This document shows, piece by piece, positions 50,474-59,887 of a stretch of DNA of 64,000 nucleotides. Both the position numbers and the translations under genes were made by a program. Numbering within the stretch: position 1 is the first letter of the stretch; every line of letters begins with the position of its first letter. The stretch is taken from positions 1 through 64,000 of the forward strand of contig NZ_LROZ01000022.1 in assembly GCF_001549985.1 (NCBI RefSeq). Direction: 5' to 3'. The notes under the pieces were generated by a model, which saw only the letters and a list, made by a program, of their open reading frames with translations, was not told the DNA's origin and did not search any database. Source of the DNA: Myroides odoratus. GTDB taxonomy: Bacteria; Bacteroidota; Bacteroidia; Flavobacteriales; Flavobacteriaceae.

Positions 50474-50894
50474 AAGGTTAGCTCGTGTTGTTTGTTGGTT
50501 AAAATCGCATTACTAGAATAAATGCAATTTCAATGCTAGTTTACTTAGAATTTCTTAAGTTTCCAAATTGAAAAATAGTAATATCGCATTTTTTCACTGT
50601 TAAATTACTGAAGGAAGTTTGGTTTTTTATCAAGAAGTACAAGGAACGAAGTTTTTTTTAGCGTTAATATTTAATTATCATTGTGTAAACTGTATGATTT
50701 TTATATTAAATTTTTTTTTCAGTAAAGTCGTTTTTTGTGATAATTTTTAGGAATTATGTTTGATTTCTTGCGTTTTTATAGGTTTTAGTTTTTTGCTTTT
50801 CTGTCTTTCTGTTTTTTGTGCAGTTTAAATGAGGGTGATACAGAACTTCCCTTAAGATTAATTGGATCAAAAACACAAAAAGCAAAAATGAAAG
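50474..50894. other. AT-rich intergenic region, nothing found
   Basis: About 420 bp between two minus-strand genes, T-rich on the plus strand. It contains no frame, RNA gene or clear promoter. Confidence 0.5.
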
Positions 50895-51977
50895 TTAGTT
50901 TTCCAACAAGTACAAGTAAGCATTTGGTAAATGATGAGACATGGTGTTGTCAGGATTATTGAATTTTTTTTGATAGGTTTTATTTTGTAAACCATCTAAT
51001 ACAATAGGATTGCCACAGCGGTTGTAGTTACTTTCCTGACGATATACAGGTTCTTGTAAATCAGGTAATGTCTTTTGTATTTGTTTGAATAAAAAGGGAC
51101 CAAGTAATTTAGCGTAGCGTTTTACGCTTTTCTTTGTGGGATTGTTTACGCGATTATAAATTCCACGCGCAAACCATCTTTTTGGCCAACTGATTTTTTT
51201 AATGGCTTTGTCAATATTATCTTGACTGAACGGGCTGATAGGAGTGAAATCTTGAAAACGTTGTGTTGTAGGGGGAACTTCTGGAACCCAATCTTGTGTA
51301 TTGACTATAGAGTAACTCCACTGATTCATTTCCTTTTCATATTGGTATGCAAAATAGAGATTTCCTGGCTTAGGAGCGGCTAAGGTGTAGGTTTTAAAAC
51401 GAATATCGTTAGGAAGTATATTTTGCTTTTGCCATTGTTTTAGTTGGGCTGTAATTAAGTAGGCAATTACTCCGCCTTGACTATGACCTGATATAATGAT
51501 TTCTTTGTGATTGGTTTGATATAAACTATCTATTTTAGGTTTCATGTCTTGTAATAAATAAACCGATGCAATGGCCCATCCTGCGTGAACACTTGCTTTT
51601 TCATCTGCTGAGAATTGATAGGCAATAGGTTGATCAGGAGTGAGGTAAATGGTTCCATTGGCAGGTAGCATAGCGGCGTAGTAATTAGCCAACCAGCTAA
51701 TACCTCGGTTAACAGATCCACGAATAACCATTTCAGCTACTTGCTTTTCTTCATTATAATAGAGTCCCCATTGGTTCGTTAATCCCATTTCAGGAGAACG
51801 ATACAAATTTTTGTACTGGGTGAGTTGATATAAGGAATCAGTAGCAAATGGTTTTTGAATATCTTGAGCCAAGTGCAAGCTATTTTTAATCTCTTGTACC
51901 TCTACGGTAGGTTTTAGTTGTTGAGCAAAAGAAGAGAGACCTAAAAAAGCGAAACAAATACAAGCGAGTTTTTTCAT
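50895..51977 (-). CDS. Secreted class 3 lipase-like protein
   Basis: A 360-residue exported protein (signal peptide MKKLACICFAFLGLSSFAQ). The nucleophile elbow is GHSQG at 164-168, S166, within IIISGHSQGGVIAYLIT, as in class 3 (fungal-type) lipases; KTYTLAAPKPGN and NTQDWVPEVPP follow in the order expected for the fold, with the latter Asp and a His near NTMSHHLPNAY as likely triad members. The substrate is not known; it could be a lipid or ester outside the cell. No sorting tail is seen. Confidence 0.85.
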   Translation of the reverse strand: MKKLACICFAFLGLSSFAQQLKPTVEVQEIKNSLHLAQDIQKPFATDSLYQLTQYKNLYRSPEMGLTNQWGLYYNEEKQVAEMVIRGSVNRGISWLANYYAAMLPANGTIYLTPDQPIAYQFSADEKASVHAGWAIASVYLLQDMKPKIDSLYQTNHKEIIISGHSQGGVIAYLITAQLKQWQKQNILPNDIRFKTYTLAAPKPGNLYFAYQYEKEMNQWSYSIVNTQDWVPEVPPTTQRFQDFTPISPFSQDNIDKAIKKISWPKRWFARGIYNRVNNPTKKSVKRYAKLLGPFLFKQIQKTLPDLQEPVYRQESNYNRCGNPIVLDGLQNKTYQKKFNNPDNTMSHHLPNAYLYLLEN

Positions 51978-52175
51978 GGTGTTCGTTCTAGTTTTAAATA
52001 ATTACCTTATAAAAGTACAGGATTGAAGTGATTAAATACGTTTTTTAGGAATTTGTTTTTTTCTTTGCTAAAAGAATCTTAGTTTTAGAAATATATAAGA
52101 GGATTTTGTTAGGTTTATAGCGACTTAAAGTGCTAAAAATGTCTTAATAAAGGATTCTAATTATGAATTAAACGA

Positions 52176-52183
52176 TACATTTG
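52176..52183 (+). promoter_or_regulatory. Probable -7 element of the small lipoprotein gene
   Basis: TACATTTG matches TAnnTTTG, 23 bp before the ATG. No well-placed TTG. Confidence 0.4.
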
Positions 52184-52205
52184 GAAAAAGTAAAAAGAAA
52201 ATCTT

Positions 52206-52790
52206 ATGAAAAAATTGATATTATTATGTGTTGCAGTACTTGGAACTTTGTTTACGGTAAGTTGTGAAGGACCCCGTGGACCGCAAGGACCTCCAGGTGG
52301 GAATGATATTGCAAATGTGTTTGAATACCATTTAAGTTTTAATCAAAATTTAAATGCAAATGTTGCAAGTCAAATTGTAAAACACCCAACGAAGGTGTAC
52401 TTTGGAGATGCTGTTTTTGTTTATGTGTTAGAAAAAACGGATAAGAATGGAGATCCAATATGGTCGCCTTTACCTATGCGTTATTTTGTAGAGAATACAA
52501 CAACACAAAAAGATGAAGAATTAGAGTATATCTATAATTTTGGATTAGATGATTTTGAAATTGTAGCACGTGCAACGGCTCCTTTAGGTCTATTTAATGG
52601 AGTACCAGGGGATGAAAAGCAGCCGGGTTATGTTACGGATATGATTTTTAGAGTAGTTTATGTTGCAGGAAAGGACCCAATCCAAAAGAACGCAGCTATC
52701 CCATCCAATAAGGATACTACTCCGTTGAGTTATGATGAATTACTTTTAAAGTATAATTTGACTAACTCACCAGTTAAAAAAATGAAATAA
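52206..52790 (+). CDS. Lipoprotein with a short collagen-like segment
   Basis: A 194-residue lipoprotein (lipobox LFTVSC, C20). Immediately after the lipidated Cys comes EGPRGPQGPPGG, three to four Gly-x-y collagen-type triplets, then a beta-rich domain (ANVFEYHLSFNQNLNANVAS). The triplets are too few for a stable triple helix. Proteins with this opening are common in Bacteroidota, and I know no function for them. It has a promoter element and terminator of its own. Confidence 0.8.
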   Translation: MKKLILLCVAVLGTLFTVSCEGPRGPQGPPGGNDIANVFEYHLSFNQNLNANVASQIVKHPTKVYFGDAVFVYVLEKTDKNGDPIWSPLPMRYFVENTTTQKDEELEYIYNFGLDDFEIVARATAPLGLFNGVPGDEKQPGYVTDMIFRVVYVAGKDPIQKNAAIPSNKDTTPLSYDELLLKYNLTNSPVKKMK

Positions 52791-53171
52791 AAAAATAAGA
52801 AAAGCGATACCGATGATTCAGTATCGCTTTTTTTGTAAACTTATGTTTTGTTTGGGATGTCTTTCTTTTTTGTATGACAGGATAGGTTTAAGGCAAGGTA
52901 AATTTCAGTCTATTGAAGTACTAGTAAAGATTGAATCTTTTTCTTTACGTAGTAAAGAAGGTACTGGCTTGATAAGTATTGAAAAGATATACGATATAGG
53001 AGACAAATGAAATTAACAGTATTCATATCCTATAGGATAAGATAGATTGGATCTTCCGTTTGGAGATAGAGGTATAGAAAAATGATTTCTATATCAATAT
53101 AAAAATGTCCTTATATAAAGAGGTAAATAGATGAATAAAAAAAATAACATAAAAAAAGAGGGGGTGTGGTG
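52791..53171. other. Intergenic region before glutamine synthetase
   Basis: Apart from the terminator and the glnA-type promoter, this region holds only weak frames (one of 65 codons begins inside the terminator hairpin and is not supported). No RNA gene is recognised. Confidence 0.5.
52799..52834 (+). terminator. Terminator of the small lipoprotein gene
   Basis: AAAGCGATAC-N10-GTATCGCTTT followed by TTTT. Confidence 0.9.
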
Positions 53172-53199
53172 TTGTTTTTTATGTTTTTTATTATTTTTG
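53172..53199 (+). promoter_or_regulatory. Predicted promoter of glutamine synthetase
   Basis: TTG at 53172-53174, 17 bp, TATTTTTG at 53192-53199; full match, with a leader of about 34 nt. Confidence 0.7.
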
Positions 53200-53239
53200 C
53201 ATCATAAAAATAGGGGGTGTCCCTTTAAAAAGTGTAATT

Positions 53240-55426
53240 ATGTCAACATTTCGTTTTCGAGCAATTGAAAAAGCAGCCTCAAGAAGTGCTGTGAAGGTAG
53301 AAGAACTGGGTAGAAAATCATTAATTTTTGGTGATCATGTCTTTAATGACAAATCGATGCGCCAATTTTTGACACCCGAAGCCTATCAGGCGGTAAAAAA
53401 TGCACAGTTGGGCATTAAGATTGACCGTCGATTAGCGGATTACATCGCATTAGGGATGAAAGAATGGGCACTTTCTAAAGGAGTGACACATTATACACAC
53501 TGGTTCCAACCTTTAACAGGAACAACAGCAGAAAAGCACGATGCCTTTTTTGAAACGCAATTTGATGGAGATCCTGTAGAACAATTTAATGGAGGTCAGT
53601 TGGTACAACAAGAGCCAGATGCTTCTAGTTTTCCAAATGGAGGAATCCGAAATACATTTGAAGCAAGAGGATATACAGCTTGGGACCCTACGTCACCTGC
53701 ATTTATCTTTGGTTCTACCTTGTGTATTCCAACTGTATTCATCTCGTATACAGGAGAAGCTTTAGACAATAAAACGCCACTTTTAAAAGCAATCAATGCA
53801 ATTGATGATGCGGCAACAGAAGTAGCGCGTTATTTTGATAAAAACGTAAAAAAAGTGACACCAACTTTGGGTTGGGAACAAGAATATTTCCTTGTTGATG
53901 CTGCTTTAGCTGCATCAAGACCAGATATCTTAACAACAGGAAGAACCTTGTTAGGACACACTGCTGCAAAAGGACAACAATTAGATGACCATTATTTTGG
54001 TTCTATTCCAACGCGCGTATTAAACTATATGCACGATTTAGAAAACCACTGTATCTTATTGGGAATTCCAGTAAAAACAAGACACAATGAGGTAGCACCC
54101 AATCAGTTTGAGTTAGCCCCTATTTTTGAAGAAATTAACCTGGCAGTAGATCACAATTCATTATTGATGGATGTGATGAAAAAAGTAGCAGAAAAACACC
54201 ATTTCAAAGTGTTATTTCATGAAAAACCATTCAAAGGAGTAAATGGATCAGGAAAGCACAACAACTGGTCTTTGGCTACAGATACAGGAATTAATCTATT
54301 AAGCCCAAGTAAAACGCCAAAGAGCAACTTACAATTCTTGACGTTCTTTATTAATACAATTAAAGCGGTAAACGACAACGAAGAGTTGTTGCGTTCAGCA
54401 ATTGCTTCAGCAAGTAATGATCACCGTTTAGGAGCAAATGAAGCACCTCCAGCAATTGTATCTGTATTCATTGGTCAACAGTTAACCAAAGTATTGGAAG
54501 AGTTGAAAGAGGTGACAGATGGTAAATTATCACCAGAAGAAAAAACAGATTTAAAATTAAATGTAGTAGGGAAAATTCCAGATGTATTGTTGGATAATAC
54601 TGATCGTAACAGAACATCTCCTTTTGCATTTACAGGAAATAAATGGGAGTTTAGAGCCGTTGGATCAACAGCAAACTGTGCAGGCCCAATGACCGTTTTA
54701 AATACGATTGTTGCCAAACAATTGAAAGAGTTTAAAATGGAAGTAGATCGTTTGGTTGAGCAAGATGGATTGAAAAAAGACGAAGCTATTTTTAACGTAT
54801 TACGTGAATATATCAAACAAAGTGAGCGTATTTTATTCGAAGGAGATGGTTATAGTAAAGAATGGGAAGAAGAGGCTGCAAAACGTGGGTTAAGCAACCA
54901 TAAAACAACACCAGAAGCGTTAAAAGCTAAAGTATATCCAGAGTCTATTGCTCTATTTGAAGAAATGCAGGTGATGACGAAAGTAGAGGTAGAGGCACGT
55001 TATGAAATTGAGCTAGAAGAATATGTAAAACGCATCCAAATTGAAGGACGTGTTTTAGGTGATATCGCTAAGAATCACGTAATCCCTACTGCTATTAAGT
55101 ACCAAAATTTAGTTATTGAGAACGTAAAAGGGTTGAAAGAAATTTTCGGAGAAGAAGAGTACAAAGAATATGCTGAAGAGCAAATGCGTATATTGAAGAA
55201 AATATCATTCCACATTGCTCAAGTCAATACTAAAGTAGCTGAAATGGTGGATCAACGCAAGATCGCTAATGCAGTTGAAGACATCGAAGAACAAGCGAAG
55301 ATGTATTGCCACGTAGTGAAACCGTATTTCGAAATTATCCGTTACCACAGTGATAAATTAGAAATGATGGTAGACAATGAATTGTGGACGTTGACCAAAT
55401 ACCGTGAATTGTTGTTTACAAATTAA
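53240..55426 (+). CDS. glnA: Glutamine synthetase type III
   Basis: GSIII forms glutamine from glutamate and ammonia. At 728 residues it has the size of the type III (GlnN) enzymes of Bacteroidota and some others, not the 450-470 of GSI. Signatures include NGGIRNTFEARGYTAWDP, EVAPNQFELAPIFEE (metal-binding region), NGSGKHNNWSL (the metal/ammonia site region) and NRTSPFAFTGNKWEFRAVGS, which are characteristic of GSIII. The gene is monocistronic and has a strong promoter match. No nitrogen regulator is adjacent. Confidence 0.97.
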   Translation: MSTFRFRAIEKAASRSAVKVEELGRKSLIFGDHVFNDKSMRQFLTPEAYQAVKNAQLGIKIDRRLADYIALGMKEWALSKGVTHYTHWFQPLTGTTAEKHDAFFETQFDGDPVEQFNGGQLVQQEPDASSFPNGGIRNTFEARGYTAWDPTSPAFIFGSTLCIPTVFISYTGEALDNKTPLLKAINAIDDAATEVARYFDKNVKKVTPTLGWEQEYFLVDAALAASRPDILTTGRTLLGHTAAKGQQLDDHYFGSIPTRVLNYMHDLENHCILLGIPVKTRHNEVAPNQFELAPIFEEINLAVDHNSLLMDVMKKVAEKHHFKVLFHEKPFKGVNGSGKHNNWSLATDTGINLLSPSKTPKSNLQFLTFFINTIKAVNDNEELLRSAIASASNDHRLGANEAPPAIVSVFIGQQLTKVLEELKEVTDGKLSPEEKTDLKLNVVGKIPDVLLDNTDRNRTSPFAFTGNKWEFRAVGSTANCAGPMTVLNTIVAKQLKEFKMEVDRLVEQDGLKKDEAIFNVLREYIKQSERILFEGDGYSKEWEEEAAKRGLSNHKTTPEALKAKVYPESIALFEEMQVMTKVEVEARYEIELEEYVKRIQIEGRVLGDIAKNHVIPTAIKYQNLVIENVKGLKEIFGEEEYKEYAEEQMRILKKISFHIAQVNTKVAEMVDQRKIANAVEDIEEQAKMYCHVVKPYFEIIRYHSDKLEMMVDNELWTLTKYRELLFTN

Positions 55427-55566
55427 TTGGAGATGAGAAATTGGAAATCGGAGATGAGAAAGTAAAAAACCGATAATCAATAACCGATAAAATGTATAGA
55501 AGTTTAGGATGTGATTTTTCGTTCCTTAAGATAACATACAGATAAAAATCGTAAATCATAGATTAA

Positions 55567-55604
55567 AAAAAAGGATGACTTGCAATCGCAAGTCATCCTT
55601 TTTT
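55567..55604. terminator. Bidirectional terminator, glnA and the czc operon
   Basis: AAAAAAGGATGACTTGC pairs perfectly with GCAAGTCATCCTTTTTT across AATC (17 bp). Confidence 0.94.
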
Positions 55605-55606
55605 AG

Positions 55607-55672
55607 TTTACCGTTAACAGTCAACCATATTTAGGGACGTTCAACGTTCATCCATCTCTCATTTCCCATCTC
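55607..55672. repeat. GTTAAC-type repeat and polypyrimidine tract
   Basis: TTTACCGTTAACAGTCAACC (55609-55628; reverse complement related to 9757-9790), followed by TCTCATTTCCCATCTC tracts running into the end of the czcA gene. The mirror purine form GGAGATGAGAAATTGG occurs at 55428-55445. Confidence 0.6.
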
Positions 55673-58600
55673 TATTATTTCTATACGCCCAATAAAATAC
55701 TTGAGGTAAAATTGTAAAGGCTAGAATCATTCCGATGATTAATCCTCCAACAATCATAATAGCTAAAGGTTTTTGAATTTCAGACCCCATACCATTAGAC
55801 AATGCTGCAGGAAGTAATCCCATCGATCCCATAAGAGCAATCATGATGACAGGGCGAATACGACTTCTTACTCCATCGCGAATTGCTTCTTCCAATGACA
55901 TTCGCTTCTTGAGGTTTTCCTTCATGACCCCAATGAGGACAATACCATCAATGGTGGATACCCCAAATAGAATAATAAAGCCAATACCTGCTGAAATTCC
56001 AAACGTTGTACCTGTTACCCATAGTGAAATAAATCCACCAATAAAGGCAAAAGGTAAGGTTAAGGAAGCAATCGCCGTATCTTTTACATTGCCAAAATTG
56101 AAGTATAATAAAATTAAAATCAATACTAAAGAGACCGGAACAACCAAAATTAGCTGTTTAGCCGCTCGTTCTTTACTTTCAAATTCTCCTGCCCATTCCA
56201 TTTTATTGATAGCAGGTAATTGCACTTCTTTTTCTACTTTTGCTTTGGCTTCAGCAATCGTACTACCTAAATCACGGCCTTCAATACTAAAACCAATACC
56301 AATATAGCGGCTATTTCCTTCGCGATAGATGAAAGCAGGTCCCGTATGATAATCAATCGTTGCAATCTCTTTTAAAGGAACTTGTTTGCCATCTAAACTC
56401 GGAATTAGAATATCTCCAATTTTCTCTGCAGAGTCACGGTAATTCTTGTCAAAACGCAAGACAACATCAAACATGCGCTCGTTTTCATAGAAGGTTGTCG
56501 CTGCCTGCCCTCCAATGGTCATGGCAATTACAGCTTGTGCATCTGCAGTAGTAACAGCGTATTTTGCCATTTTTGAATCACTCAAAGAGATGCGCAATTC
56601 AGGAAGACCAATGTTCTTGAATATATTTAAATCAGCAACTCCTGGTACATCTTTGATGCTTTGAGCGACTTGGTTGGCATATTTTTCTAAATCAAAAAGA
56701 TTGTCTCCAAAAATTTTAATAACCAAAGAACTCTTTACTCCTGCTACATACTCTTCTACGTTATCCTGAATGGGTTGACTAAAACCAAAGTTAATTCCTG
56801 GATATTGCTCTAAGGCAACGCGCATTTCTTCTAGTAATTTATCCTTAGAAATAGAGCGTTTCCATTCGTTTTCGGGTTTTAACTGGGTATGAAATTCAAT
56901 ATTAAAGAATCCCGTTGGATCAGTTCCGTCATTCGGACGACCTGTTTGGGTTAAGACAAATTTTACTTCTTCAAAATTGCGTAAAATACCTTTCATTTCG
57001 TTGGCTAGACGAACGGATTCATTTAAGTTGATACTACTTGGTAACGTAGCGCGAATATAGATGGCTCCTTCATTCAATTTAGGCAAGAATTCAGAACCAT
57101 AGTAGTGAAAACGAACTCCACAAATCACTAAGATTAAACCAAATAACGCAAATGTAGCTTTTTTGTGATAGAAACTCCAATTGAACATTTTGTAAATGGA
57201 GTTTTTAAAGAATCTAGAAACGAAGTTTTCTTTTTCCTCAATATTCTTCGTTAGTAGAAGTTTACACATCGCAGGTACATAAGTTAAGCTTAAGATTAAG
57301 GAACCTAATAACGCATATCCCAGTGTAAACGCAAGTGGAGAGAACATTTTACCTTCTACTTTTTCAAAAGAGAAAATAGGCATTAAGGCTACAATTAAAA
57401 TCAATAAAGCAAAGAAAATATATCCTGCTACGCTACTTGCACTTTTTCGGATGGTTCCTAATTTAGACATCTTATTGAAGCGCTTCATACCAACAACTTG
57501 GGCTTTCTTTTCTAGTCCAACAAAGACATGTTCTACAATCACCAGTGTTCCTTCTAGGAGTAGACCAAAGTCTAAGGCTCCCATAGAAATTAAGTTTGCT
57601 GGCAATCCTTGGATTTTCAACATAATAATGGCAAACAAGAAAGACAGCGGAATAACCGTTGCAACAATAAAAGTGGTACGCCAATTGTATAAAAAGATAA
57701 ATACAATAACGGAAACCAATAAAACCCCTTCAATTAAGTTTTTTGTCACGGTGTGAACCGTTGTATTGACTAAATCGGTACGATCGATAATCGGTACGAT
57801 TTTTACATTTTTCGGTAAAATACGGTTGTTTAAATCGTCAATTTTTGTTTTGAGGTTGCTGATAACTGCACTTGGATTTTCCCCGCGTAGCATCACAACA
57901 ATTCCTTGAACAACGTCGTTTTCATCTTGATATCCAACTTGTCCTAATCGCGGCTTAGCATTGATTGCTACTTTAGCTACGTGTTTAACTAAAATAGGCG
58001 TATTGCCTTTTACTTCAATCAGGATGTTTTCAATGTCTTCTAGATTATCCAATAATCCTACACCGCGAACTACATAGGCTTGATCCCCGCGTTGGATGAC
58101 ATCTCCTCCTACGTTGATGTTACTCTTTTCGACTGCTTCATATACATCCAATGGGGATAGACCGTAGTTGACTAATTCTGTTGGGTTAATTTGAATTTCA
58201 AATATCTTTTCTTCTCCACCAAAACTCACCACATCGGCTACTCCAGGTACGGCCAATAATTCTCTTTCAACTACCCAATCTTGTATGGATGTAACTTCTT
58301 TGATAGGTAAATCACTTTGGATAATATAGCGAAAGATTTCACCAGTTGCTCCTGATGGAGGTTCAATTTCGAAATCAGCTCCTTCTGGAAGATTGACGTT
58401 TCCCATACGGTTTGATGCATATTGCTGCGCATAGAAATCATCAATTTCATCATTGAATATAACCGTAACGACGGATAATCCAAAAAGTGAAATCGAACGA
58501 ACTTCTGCTTTATTGGGAATCGTATTCATCTCTTTCGAGATTGGTAGGGTAATAAATTTTTCTATTTCTTCAGCACTACGCCCGGGCCATTGTGTAATAA

Positions 58601-58754
58601 TACGCGCACGGGTATTCGTTACATCAGGAAAAGCCTCAATCGGCGTGTGAATGTAGCTGTAAATTCCACCAAACAACAATAACAATACGCCAAAAAGAAC
58701 GATGAACGTGTTTTTGAGGGAAAAGGCTACAATATTTTTGACAAATTTTTGCAT
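55659..58754 (-). CDS. czcA: Heavy-metal RND efflux pump, CzcA-type
   Basis: The pump subunit of a second metal-efflux operon. Its 1031 residues fit the family. The TM4 selectivity motif reads DFGLLLEGTLVIVEH, in the divalent-cation group (DFGxxxDGAVVxVEN) but with Glu where Asp is usual. The N-terminus (FGGIYSYIHTPIEAFPDVTN) and the porter region (NEGAIYIRATLPSSINLN) are typical. Substrates are probably Co, Zn, Cd or Ni; the Glu makes the exact choice uncertain. It comes 19 bp after czcB and is last in czcCBA. Confidence 0.92.
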   Translation of the reverse strand: MQKFVKNIVAFSLKNTFIVLFGVLLLLFGGIYSYIHTPIEAFPDVTNTRARIITQWPGRSAEEIEKFITLPISKEMNTIPNKAEVRSISLFGLSVVTVIFNDEIDDFYAQQYASNRMGNVNLPEGADFEIEPPSGATGEIFRYIIQSDLPIKEVTSIQDWVVERELLAVPGVADVVSFGGEEKIFEIQINPTELVNYGLSPLDVYEAVEKSNINVGGDVIQRGDQAYVVRGVGLLDNLEDIENILIEVKGNTPILVKHVAKVAINAKPRLGQVGYQDENDVVQGIVVMLRGENPSAVISNLKTKIDDLNNRILPKNVKIVPIIDRTDLVNTTVHTVTKNLIEGVLLVSVIVFIFLYNWRTTFIVATVIPLSFLFAIIMLKIQGLPANLISMGALDFGLLLEGTLVIVEHVFVGLEKKAQVVGMKRFNKMSKLGTIRKSASSVAGYIFFALLILIVALMPIFSFEKVEGKMFSPLAFTLGYALLGSLILSLTYVPAMCKLLLTKNIEEKENFVSRFFKNSIYKMFNWSFYHKKATFALFGLILVICGVRFHYYGSEFLPKLNEGAIYIRATLPSSINLNESVRLANEMKGILRNFEEVKFVLTQTGRPNDGTDPTGFFNIEFHTQLKPENEWKRSISKDKLLEEMRVALEQYPGINFGFSQPIQDNVEEYVAGVKSSLVIKIFGDNLFDLEKYANQVAQSIKDVPGVADLNIFKNIGLPELRISLSDSKMAKYAVTTADAQAVIAMTIGGQAATTFYENERMFDVVLRFDKNYRDSAEKIGDILIPSLDGKQVPLKEIATIDYHTGPAFIYREGNSRYIGIGFSIEGRDLGSTIAEAKAKVEKEVQLPAINKMEWAGEFESKERAAKQLILVVPVSLVLILILLYFNFGNVKDTAIASLTLPFAFIGGFISLWVTGTTFGISAGIGFIILFGVSTIDGIVLIGVMKENLKKRMSLEEAIRDGVRSRIRPVIMIALMGSMGLLPAALSNGMGSEIQKPLAIMIVGGLIIGMILAFTILPQVFYWAYRNNRDGK

Positions 58755-58773
58755 GTTTTACTTCTCTTTTGGA

Positions 58774-59886
58774 TTACAAGTGATTGTTTAATTGCTCGTA
58801 AATTAATAATTCATTCGTGGTAATCACCGTTTCTCCTTCTTGTACACCGCCTTGGATATAAGTATATTCTTGGTTTTTAGTAAGGGGAGTGATTTGGCGA
58901 ATTTCTTGGTGACAATTATCTTGATACACCACAACATAATTCTGATTGTTGTCAAAAATGATGGCGTTATTCGGTACAGCTAATGCTTCTCCTTGGTTGT
59001 CATCAATCAATAAATGAATTTCTGCAGACATACCGGGACGCAATTTCATTTCGTGATTGTTTAAAACAATACGCGCTTTCAATACACGTTCTTCTGCATC
59101 AAATACTTGTGAAATATTAGAGATATGCCCTTTAAATTTTTCATCAGGATACGCAAGTGTACTCACTTGTACTTCAGCATTGAGATTAACATAACGCATG
59201 GAAGTTGCATAAACATTGGCTAAAATCCATACATCGTTTAAATTAGCAATGGTAAATAAGGGCTCATCTGTATCCGTGATCGTCATGCCTGTTACAATGC
59301 TTTTGGTTACAATATAACCATCTTGTGGAGCAATGATTTGGTATATCCCTTCTTTATTTTGACCATTGAACATAGATAAATTACTTTTAGCTGAACGTAA
59401 TTTACTCTCCAGTACTTGTACATCTTCTTCTGCTGCTAGCAATTCTTTTTGAGAGGAAATACCATCTTGGTACATGGATGAAACGGATTCTAGTTCGCGT
59501 TTAGCTACTTTTAATTCTGCTTCCGTTGCACGTAATTCTGTTTTGAATTCGTTTAAATCTGTACTTCTAATTTCGGCTAGTAATTGTCCTTTTTTGACGA
59601 AATCTCCTAGTGAAAATTTAGCACTTACCACAATTCCTTCTACTAAGCTGTAAAAAGGAATCGTTTTATCTTGGTTGTATTCAACTGTTCCATTTAAGCT
59701 CATCGTTCGTTGAATGGGGCGTTGTGTAACTTTAGCAAAGGCTAAACCTTTACCAATTTCTTCTGGAATACAGTAAGAATCTTGAGTTTGTGGTGCAGTG
59801 TCTTGTTGTTTACAAGCCGATAAGGTCAATGCAGCTAAAACAGCATAGCCAATAGTATGTTTTGTGAATATTTTGATGCTTTTCAT
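58774..59886 (-). CDS. czcB: Metal RND efflux adaptor (CzcB-like), lipid-anchored
   Basis: A 370-residue membrane-fusion protein. The lipobox TLSAC (C25) gives a lipid anchor. The lipoyl/coiled-coil hairpin (FVKKGQLLAEIRSTDLNEFK, LKVAKRELESVSSMYQDGIS) and beta barrel (GYIVTKSIVTGMTITDTDEP) are in the usual order. Unlike the adaptor of the copper operon it has no HMBD or HMA domain. Its start is one base from the end of czcC, so translation is coupled. Confidence 0.92.
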   Translation of the reverse strand: MKSIKIFTKHTIGYAVLAALTLSACKQQDTAPQTQDSYCIPEEIGKGLAFAKVTQRPIQRTMSLNGTVEYNQDKTIPFYSLVEGIVVSAKFSLGDFVKKGQLLAEIRSTDLNEFKTELRATEAELKVAKRELESVSSMYQDGISSQKELLAAEEDVQVLESKLRSAKSNLSMFNGQNKEGIYQIIAPQDGYIVTKSIVTGMTITDTDEPLFTIANLNDVWILANVYATSMRYVNLNAEVQVSTLAYPDEKFKGHISNISQVFDAEERVLKARIVLNNHEMKLRPGMSAEIHLLIDDNQGEALAVPNNAIIFDNNQNYVVVYQDNCHQEIRQITPLTKNQEYTYIQGGVQEGETVITTNELLIYEQLNNHL

Positions 59887-59887
59887 A

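Noticed and set aside
52813-53010. 65-codon plus-strand frame after the small lipoprotein gene
   Set aside because: It begins inside the terminator hairpin, has no promoter or leader, and its composition is unlike the coding regions around it.
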